Assembly: GCA_947464885.1 (NCBI GenBank)
Contig: CANHYZ010000082.1
Coordinates: 1-8,015, forward strand
DNA: 8,015 nt
Direction: 5' to 3'
From: Flavobacteriales bacterium
Lineage (GTDB): Bacteria; Bacteroidota; Bacteroidia; Flavobacteriales_D; Sanyastnellaceae
Of this stretch, positions 1-5,305 are shown piece by piece. Under the pieces are notes generated by a model. It saw nothing but the letters and a program-made list of their open reading frames with translations. It was not told where the DNA came from and did not search any database. A program made the translations under genes and the position numbers. The number at the start of each line of letters is the position of its first letter. Position 1 is the first letter of the stretch.

Positions 1-1945
1 GACTAATACACGCGATGAAAATGAAAAAGACTCCCCATCGGCTATCACTCAGTTCCCCTGACGATTGCGGCCACAAGAAGTAAACGGTGGCCAGCAATAG
101 CCAAGCACCCGCATGAAACGGCAGGGCGTGCATCCAAATGGACGTATCGCGCATGCGCAAGTGCTGTTTAACATGCGTCCAGCCAGTAAGACTATGTTGT
201 CCTATAAAGTACAATGCAAAGGCATGCATAAGGGGCAGTTGAAAGCTCAAGGTCAACCAGAAGGTAGTCAGCGCTGCGCCCTTATTTCCTTTCAGCAAAA
301 ACCAAAGCAACCAAGGCACTAGACCTAGCAAGGGAATTTCAAATGGAAGGGAAGCACAGCCCATTTCCGCCAGAATAGCATTCGACTCTGCGACATGCGT
401 GCCGAGTAATGAGAGTAGCACGGAAGCACCCCACAGGAAGGATGTGAGTGGATTAAGCGACCACAACTTTCCATCAGCTTGTCCAAAGTGCCAGGCGGAA
501 TACACCAGGAAGATCGTCAGCGCTAGGGTGGGGGCGACATACCACACCACACCCATGATTGCGGCGATTGATAGGTACTTGATAATAAAGAGGGGTAAAC
601 CTCGCGGATTCCATTGACCGGAATCCAGCAGGTGATCAACCGCTCCGTGCGGAATCCCAATAGCGACCAACCCTACGATGATGAGTGCATTCACCGCTTG
701 AAGTGTCAGCGTATCAGCTTCCGGAATCAAACTAAGCGTAATGCAGAGCAGGGTCAGAATGAGCGGCCTGAAAAGCAACGATGTTCGGATATTTCTCCAG
801 GCTGCTTGTAAGAAAGGACGAATCGGTAGACGGGCGAATATCGCAATCTCTTCTCCCACATGCGTCTTCTCATCCAAAAACGTAAGAATGCGCTGTATAT
901 CGGTATGCCTGAACAAGGCCTCGAAAATGGGTTTGCCGCTTTGTGGCTGCGATTGAAGAATGTCGAGCAGCAGGGCGTCATAGAAGGCAAAACGACCGCG
1001 TTTTACCGTTGCATAGGTTCGATTAAATGTCAGAGCCGATTCGCCTTGTTGTAGATTCTTTGCAATACGCTCGGCCTGATGATACATGTTTTTAAAGGCA
1101 TACCCCGTGCTCGATTTGATGCTGTAGTTTCGGGCTCCGAGTTGAACGATGCCTGCCGACTGCTCTTCATGAATGGGGGCGTTGCACATGGGGATACATC
1201 CCTGTTCTTCGCCGAGTTTCGTATAACTTCCGATGCGGCGATCAATATATTCCGACAACAATGCCTCAGCCTCTGAGAGTTGAAAGACTTCACTTCCGAA
1301 GCGCGTTACTTCTACCAGGGCTGTTCCATCGCTGAAGGGGAGCACATAGACGAATTGCGTATGCCCTTGTTGGTCGATGTCGAAATCCATGAATCGAAAG
1401 GGAACTGCAGCCTTGCTGATGTCAGGCAGGGAGATGTGCCATCCGACGAAGCTCTGATGTAGGTGTGTCTGACCATCCAGCGGTTTTTTGTAGGACGGTG
1501 TGCGCGAATCGAATACCAGTTGACCTGAAATCCGTTGATCATTGAGCATCACATACGACCCTTCGCTTGATGAATGAACTTCACTCACGTCACCGACGCA
1601 GCGCTGCCATCCGTATTGAAGGCTGAGTTCATCAATGAATTGATAGAGGTCGATGCTCGAAACGTGATTATAGCGCAAGGGGCCCAGCGATGAAGCATGT
1701 TCACCGGGAAGAATGACGGTATCCCACGATTGAGAGATGATTTCAGCTAGGTCCTTTTCTATGGCTTCATCGCGGTGTGACCAAAAGCAAAAGGTTTTAT
1801 CCCGACGATCTTTTCGCTCTTTATCGATGAGCAACACGCTCTTGTTTTTCAGTAAATCCGACCGATGCAAACGCAGCAGCATGAGGCACGCCGAAGCACC
1901 TGCGCCGCAAAATACATAGTCATATTTCGGTAGGATGTTGTTCAA
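1..1945 (-). CDS. crtY-blh: Fused lycopene beta-cyclase (CrtY) - beta-carotene 15,15'-dioxygenase (Brp/Blh), 3' end beyond window
   Basis: I translated this frame line by line: it is open from 1945 to base 1 (648 codons, no stop), so the C terminus lies outside the window. Residues 1-385 are a flavin-type lycopene cyclase: dinucleotide-binding GAGAS at 14-18, LLIDKE 38-43, DKTFCFW 49-55, KSSTGYAF 277-284, and FLDEKT 356-361. From about 390 the chain becomes a multi-helix membrane domain with Brp/Blh signatures: GIPHGAVDH 430-438, SAWHFG 483-488, HSLTGW 584-589 and H591-x3-H595. H433, H486, H591 and H595 fit the four-histidine iron site reported for a marine Blh. Expected reactions are lycopene to beta-carotene, then cleavage to retinal, at the inner membrane. 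No in-frame ATG or GTG lies upstream before the stop at 2021-2023, so TTG at 1945 is the best start. No ATG occurs between residues 288 and 463, so Blh is unlikely to be started separately. About 40 residues are probably missing, judged from Blh length. Confidence 0.92.
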   Translation of the reverse strand, partial: MNNILPKYDYVFCGAGASACLMLLRLHRSDLLKNKSVLLIDKERKDRRDKTFCFWSHRDEAIEKDLAEIISQSWDTVILPGEHASSLGPLRYNHVSSIDLYQFIDELSLQYGWQRCVGDVSEVHSSSEGSYVMLNDQRISGQLVFDSRTPSYKKPLDGQTHLHQSFVGWHISLPDISKAAVPFRFMDFDIDQQGHTQFVYVLPFSDGTALVEVTRFGSEVFQLSEAEALLSEYIDRRIGSYTKLGEEQGCIPMCNAPIHEEQSAGIVQLGARNYSIKSSTGYAFKNMYHQAERIAKNLQQGESALTFNRTYATVKRGRFAFYDALLLDILQSQPQSGKPIFEALFRHTDIQRILTFLDEKTHVGEEIAIFARLPIRPFLQAAWRNIRTSLLFRPLILTLLCITLSLIPEADTLTLQAVNALIIVGLVAIGIPHGAVDHLLDSGQWNPRGLPLFIIKYLSIAAIMGVVWYVAPTLALTIFLVYSAWHFGQADGKLWSLNPLTSFLWGASVLLSLLGTHVAESNAILAEMGCASLPFEIPLLGLVPWLLWFLLKGNKGAALTTFWLTLSFQLPLMHAFALYFIGQHSLTGWTHVKQHLRMRDTSIWMHALPFHAGAWLLLATVYFLWPQSSGELSDSRWGVFFIFIACIS

Positions 1946-1974
1946 ACGGATAAGCGTTGAATGACTCTTGTTTG

Positions 1975-2016
1975 AAAAAGAAAGGGAGGAAACACCTTCA
2001 GCGAATCCTCCCTTTC
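1975..2016 (-). terminator. Intrinsic terminator after proteorhodopsin
   Basis: A perfect 11-bp inverted repeat (GAAAGGGAGGA at 1980-1990 pairing with TCCTCCCTTTC at 2006-2016, 15-nt loop) is followed on the minus strand by five T residues (1979-1975). It lies 27 bases past the rhodopsin stop codon and only about 30 bases before the TTG start of crtY-blh. It should end most rhodopsin transcripts. Downstream expression would then need read-through or a promoter overlapping the hairpin. Confidence 0.85.
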
Positions 2017-2020
2017 GTGG

Positions 2021-2037
2021 CTAGTTCAATGAACTAG
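2021..2037. repeat. Short inverted repeat between rhodopsin stop and terminator
   Basis: CTAGTTC (2021-2027) and GAACTAG (2031-2037) form a 7-bp inverted repeat with a 3-nt loop, just after the rhodopsin stop codon and next to the terminator stem. It could be a 3'-end stability hairpin or a protein site. Its function is unknown. Confidence 0.45.
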
Positions 2038-2043
2038 TTTGAA

Positions 2044-2763
2044 TCAATCTTCAGCGTTGCGTGACAAGCTGTAGATGACCAAACCGAAGCCAATTTTGTT
2101 GATGGCATCAGCGATGTTGTAAACGATATCCATAGCGTGCAAAGCAGCAGCTTTGTCAGCAACCAACTTCATTCCGAACAAACCGCCTTCAGTTCCGAGG
2201 ATGTATCCCAATGGGTAGATTGCCCAACCTACGAGTACGAACCAAGCCAAAATGCGTGTAGCCTTTGCAACTTGTGGACCTGCAGTTTGAGACAATTTTG
2301 CAACTTCACCAAACCAAATGAGGTAGGCAATGTAGAAGTAAGCAGCTCCGGAAATTACTCCCCAAAGAACGCTCTGTGCCGGATCCAATACCTCACCGAT
2401 GTAACCGGTAACCAACATTACCAAGGATGCGAAAATCAATTTCCACAACAATCCTATTTTGGCACCAGCTTTCTTGGTAATCAAATAGAACTCAACACAC
2501 ATCAACGGCACGGTCAAAATCCAGTCTACATAACGAAAGAATGTAGGTGATTCACCTGTTTCCAAGTTGTAACCGCGCATGTAATAATAATGCACAGCTG
2601 CGATGAACGTGATGAGACCTGATACAAGAACAGACGTTCTCCACTTCTGGGAAGTGTTGTTTAATTCAAAAAAGAAAAAGACTGAGGCAGCCATCATGGC
2701 CATTGTGCCAATGAAGAATGTAAACGCAACATAGTTGTCGCTAGCAATTGTTAAGTGTTCCAT
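2044..2763 (-). CDS. Proteorhodopsin, green-type light-driven proton pump
   Basis: This 239-residue seven-helix retinal protein of the inner membrane pumps protons outward in light. Helix C reads RYVDWILTVPLMCVEF, giving the triad D80, T84, E91 (D97, T101, E108 in the original green proteorhodopsin). H58 matches the conserved His that interacts with the counter-ion. The retinal Schiff-base lysine is K223 in NIADAINKIGFG. The tuning position (105 in green proteorhodopsin) is M88, typical of green-absorbing flavobacterial forms. In helix E (WGVIS, 134-138) Gly135 aligns with Gly156 of xanthorhodopsin and Trp138 of bacteriorhodopsin. The start is the ATG at 2763, and the N terminus (MEHLTIASDNY) matches flavobacterial proteorhodopsins without a signal peptide. 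A terminator follows, and the retinal-synthesis fusion gene is next downstream on the same strand. It is not a sodium pump (no NDQ motif) nor a chloride pump. Confidence 0.97.
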   Translation of the reverse strand: MEHLTIASDNYVAFTFFIGTMAMMAASVFFFFELNNTSQKWRTSVLVSGLITFIAAVHYYYMRGYNLETGESPTFFRYVDWILTVPLMCVEFYLITKKAGAKIGLLWKLIFASLVMLVTGYIGEVLDPAQSVLWGVISGAAYFYIAYLIWFGEVAKLSQTAGPQVAKATRILAWFVLVGWAIYPLGYILGTEGGLFGMKLVADKAAALHAMDIVYNIADAINKIGFGLVIYSLSRNAED

Positions 2764-3040
2764 TAGAAAATTAGTTTTGGTAAGCCTACTCTTAAGGATT
2801 TTCGGTAACTCCGGTTTTAAGCATTATGCCTAATTCCGTCTATAGAACAAGGGGGAGGACGTTTTGTTTAGTTTTAGTCAAAAAAACTTAAACAAAAGTT
2901 TAAAAAGCTGTAAAACGATTACCAAAAGTGGATTATGTAAACGCGGTTTCTATGCTCTTTACCAAACCAACAGGATGGCGTTAATGAGCCAGGGATATAT
3001 GGCGTTGATTATTTTCGCCATCGTAAATCACGATTATATC
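2764..3040. promoter_or_regulatory. AT-rich divergent intergenic region
   Basis: This gap separates proteorhodopsin (minus) from the small membrane protein gene (plus) and must hold both promoters. On the minus strand, TTTG (2926-2923) followed after 20 bases by TA and then TTTTG (2902-2893) loosely resembles the Bacteroidota -33/-7 pattern and would give a leader of about 130 bases. A 6-bp inverted repeat (AAACTT 2884-2889, AAGTTT 2896-2901) overlaps this. No good plus-strand match was found. TATTTTCG at 3010-3017 resembles a -7 box but lacks a -33 partner. Confidence 0.35.
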
Positions 3041-3451
3041 ATGAATCCTATCCTCAAAAACATTCTGGTCACAGTATGTGGCTTATTCATCGGTGCGTTT
3101 GCAAACATGGCCCTGGTTATCGCCGGTGGATTCGTTGTGCCGCCTCCGGCCGGAGTGGATCTGACCACACCGGAAGGACTAGCTGCCGGAATGCAGTTTA
3201 TGCAGCCGCAGCACTTCCTGTTCCCCTTTTTGGCGCATGCTCTCGGTACATTCGTAGGAGCGTGGTTCATCGCTCGCTTTGCAGCCTCATTCAAGTTGCA
3301 GCTTGCCCTTTTAATCGGCGCGCTCTTCTTCGTGGGCGGATTGCAAATGGTGATGGAACTTCCAAGTCCTATGTGGTTTAATGTGCTCGATTTGGGCGTC
3401 GCCTATTTTCCGATGGCGTTGCTGGGGTATATGCTTGGGCGGAAAGCTTAA
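3041..3451 (+). CDS. Small four-helix membrane protein, unknown function
   Basis: The 136-residue product is hydrophobic, with likely membrane helices near residues 8-30, 58-80, 86-105 and 113-133. A short polar loop (VPPPAGVDLTTPEGL, 33-47) joins the first two. Residues such as QHFLFPFLAHALGTFVGA and LPSPMWF recall a family of uncharacterised small membrane proteins that I believe is common in Bacteroidota; I cannot assign a function. The frame is open further upstream to a TTG at 2864, but that extension is Lys/Ser-rich, low in complexity and AT-rich. The ATG at 3041 (MNPILKNILV) gives the natural start with a membrane helix almost at once. It is divergent from proteorhodopsin and convergent with the FISUMP cluster, so the position gives little hint of its job. 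Confidence 0.8.
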   Translation: MNPILKNILVTVCGLFIGAFANMALVIAGGFVVPPPAGVDLTTPEGLAAGMQFMQPQHFLFPFLAHALGTFVGAWFIARFAASFKLQLALLIGALFFVGGLQMVMELPSPMWFNVLDLGVAYFPMALLGYMLGRKA

Positions 3452-3483
3452 CCGTCATTGCGTTTGCATCAGCTGATTACTAA

Positions 3484-4374
3484 TCAATCCTGAACACAGC
3501 GAATGGAAGTGCCCGCATTCGGACTGAAGTAGTTCCAATAAGCCGTCCAGTTGGGAGGTCCTGAACCATTAACACCCCCTGCAAGCGCAAAGTTGTAGAG
3601 TTGATTTTCGGTGATGGAATAAAACTGCCACCATCCAAATTGGCCAAGGTTGGCAAATTCGCCATCCGTGTTTCCGGCTCGCATGCCACCGGGAAGCGCC
3701 GAATAGCCGCTTGCATTGTCGGCACCGACTTCCGCACCTTGCCAATAATAATTGCCCGGACTTTTTAGGGCACCACAGCAACTATCATCGCTCGTGATTG
3801 TGCCGCCATAACTTTCCACCATATCTGCGTATTCTTCCAGCGTTGTGACGTGCCATCCAACAGGACATACATTGCGGGTGTCGGTCGATACGAAACTATT
3901 GTAAAGCTTGCCGTAGGGACATTCGTAGATTGGGTCATTATTATAATAACACCACGCCGGACCATTCGTACTAATCCACTCAGGGTGCGGGAGAATGTTG
4001 GCAATACTATCCCCGTTATTAAAGCGCGTTGTTCGCAGGTTTTCCGCCATCCATACTTCGCCATTGATAGCAATGGTCTTGTACGTATTGCCATCAATGT
4101 CGGTTACCGAACCATAATCATACTCCGGGTGAAAGACGTGGTCTTGGCAATCAAAAAAGCTCAGCTTATCCAGCGTGTTGATGTTATAGAATTCAACAAT
4201 GCCTGATGTCTTCATCAGTTGCACTTGTCCGTCCTGGAAGATAATTTCCTCAACGTTGTGCATGAAATCCTGATAAGCCGTCGGTTGCTCTGTAGCTACA
4301 CGATGGTATTCTGTCTGAGCGCTCATTCCGACATGCAGCATGAGTGCTCCGAAAAAGTTGATGAGGGTTTTCAT
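3484..4374 (-). CDS. Exported FISUMP-domain protein (copy 1)
   Basis: The 296-residue protein has a signal peptide (about 1-19, ending MSA|Q) and no lipobox, so it is probably exported and cleaved by signal peptidase I. Residues 37-75 form a short beta-rich module (VEEIIFQDGQVQL ... LDKLSFFD). From about 88 it is a FISUMP domain (Fibrobacter succinogenes major paralogous domain): GSVTDIDGNTYKT, WMAENLR at 108-114, CPYGKLYNS 152-160, NVCPVGWHV 168-176, and the closing SIRCVQD. Cys76, 142, 152, 170 and 293 match positions in the upstream copy and may form disulfides. The molecular role of FISUMP proteins is not known to me; cell-surface or secreted roles are assumed. I chose the ATG at 4374, 14 bases after the previous stop. 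A start at 4446 would overlap the upstream gene in another frame. There is no T9SS sorting tail. Confidence 0.88.
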   Translation of the reverse strand: MKTLINFFGALMLHVGMSAQTEYHRVATEQPTAYQDFMHNVEEIIFQDGQVQLMKTSGIVEFYNINTLDKLSFFDCQDHVFHPEYDYGSVTDIDGNTYKTIAINGEVWMAENLRTTRFNNGDSIANILPHPEWISTNGPAWCYYNNDPIYECPYGKLYNSFVSTDTRNVCPVGWHVTTLEEYADMVESYGGTITSDDSCCGALKSPGNYYWQGAEVGADNASGYSALPGGMRAGNTDGEFANLGQFGWWQFYSITENQLYNFALAGGVNGSGPPNWTAYWNYFSPNAGTSIRCVQD

Positions 4375-4388
4375 AGGTGTTGTTTTTT

Positions 4389-5279
4389 TTAATCTTGTAC
4401 ACAGCGAATGGAAATTCCGTAAGTGCTGCTCGCACCTGATTTCCAAACATGCGAGCCATATCCAAAGAGATAAATCATTAATCCGTTATCTATCCAAAAT
4501 CCGCTGATGTCCTGGAAATTGTCGATGTAGCCAAAGGTGGCTGCACGGTCCGCTGCCCCCACTGCCGAGAAGCCTAGCGCATTCGTTCCGGTGGTGTTCG
4601 CCATCCAAAACAGATCACCCACCGTTTTAAGAATACCGCCCGCAATGTCGCTGGCATTTTGAGGATAATAATCCAATGACGCATTCGGATCGGCAGTTAA
4701 TAGCAAGTCATCCCAATCGCTGTTGCTTGCCACATGCCAGCCGGACGGACATACATTCCTGTCGTCTTGGGCAGCATAGCTGTTATAGAGTTTTCCATAC
4801 GGGCAATCGTAATTGACATCGTTCACCAGCGAGCACCAAGCACCCACGTAGGTGCTGTTCCAGTCGCTATCGGAAACGGCGTTCACAAGCGCATCACCGT
4901 TGCTATAGTGCGTAGCACGCAAATTTTCAGCCATCCAAGTTGTATTGCCGATCTGCACCGTGCGATAGGTATTGCCGTCAATGTCGGTTACCGTTCCATA
5001 GGTCACGGACTCATTGAAAAGTCCTGTTTGACAGTCCCCGAAAAACATTCGATCCAATTGGTTGATAGACTCACTATGGGTGTTTCCGTTGGTGAAGGCT
5101 AGCATGAACTGGCCGTCTTGGATCGTTATACTGTCAATTGCATTAATTGAATCAATGCGCAATGCACCGCTTTCAAGCGTCAAAAAGTGTCGATTTTCCT
5201 GAGCGCACAAAGTTGATGGTATAATCAGCGTGCTTATCCAAAGCACAGCTGAGAGGAGAAGTGTATTTATCGTTTTCAT
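4389..5279 (-). CDS. Exported FISUMP-domain protein (copy 2)
   Basis: This is a paralogue of the next gene downstream and has exactly the same length, 296 residues. It has a signal peptide (1-26, ending STLCA|Q; the Cys does not fit a lipobox). The N-terminal module spans 44-82 (INAIDSITIQDGQFML ... QLDRMFFGD). The FISUMP domain starts at about 95: GTVTDIDGNTYRT, WMAENLR 115-121, CPYGKLYNS 159-167, NVCPSGWHV 175-183, and the end SIRCVQD. The two copies align well over the N-terminal two-thirds and at the last seven residues, but differ in the segment 190-285, so they are not a recent duplication. The start codon lies 26 bases after the stop of the T9SS protein gene, on the same strand, consistent with cotranscription. 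Function unknown; probably at or outside the cell surface. Confidence 0.88.
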   Translation of the reverse strand: MKTINTLLLSAVLWISTLIIPSTLCAQENRHFLTLESGALRIDSINAIDSITIQDGQFMLAFTNGNTHSESINQLDRMFFGDCQTGLFNESVTYGTVTDIDGNTYRTVQIGNTTWMAENLRATHYSNGDALVNAVSDSDWNSTYVGAWCSLVNDVNYDCPYGKLYNSYAAQDDRNVCPSGWHVASNSDWDDLLLTADPNASLDYYPQNASDIAGGILKTVGDLFWMANTTGTNALGFSAVGAADRAATFGYIDNFQDISGFWIDNGLMIYLFGYGSHVWKSGASSTYGISIRCVQD

Positions 5280-5305
5280 GGTTTGCTGTCTATTGGATGA
5301 ATGAC

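Noticed and set aside
113..1919. Many short frames (60-87 codons) on both strands across this region.
   Set aside because: They lie inside the continuous crtY-blh frame, show no recognisable motifs, and are explained as shadows of it.
2137..2550. Plus-strand frame of 137 codons.
   Set aside because: It is antisense to proteorhodopsin, whose identity is certain; the composition is that of a shadow frame.
2864..3040. A 59-residue N-terminal extension of the small membrane protein starting at TTG.
   Set aside because: It is AT-rich, Lys/Ser-rich intergenic sequence; the ATG at 3041 places the first membrane helix at the N terminus as expected.
3452..3483. Palindrome ATCAGCTGAT (3468-3477) as a bidirectional terminator between convergent genes.
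   Set aside because: Only 10 bp with no loop and no T-run on either side; too weak to call.
4375..4446. Longer start for FISUMP copy 1 (at 4446).
   Set aside because: It would overlap the 3' end of the upstream FISUMP gene in another frame and bury the signal peptide that begins at 4374.
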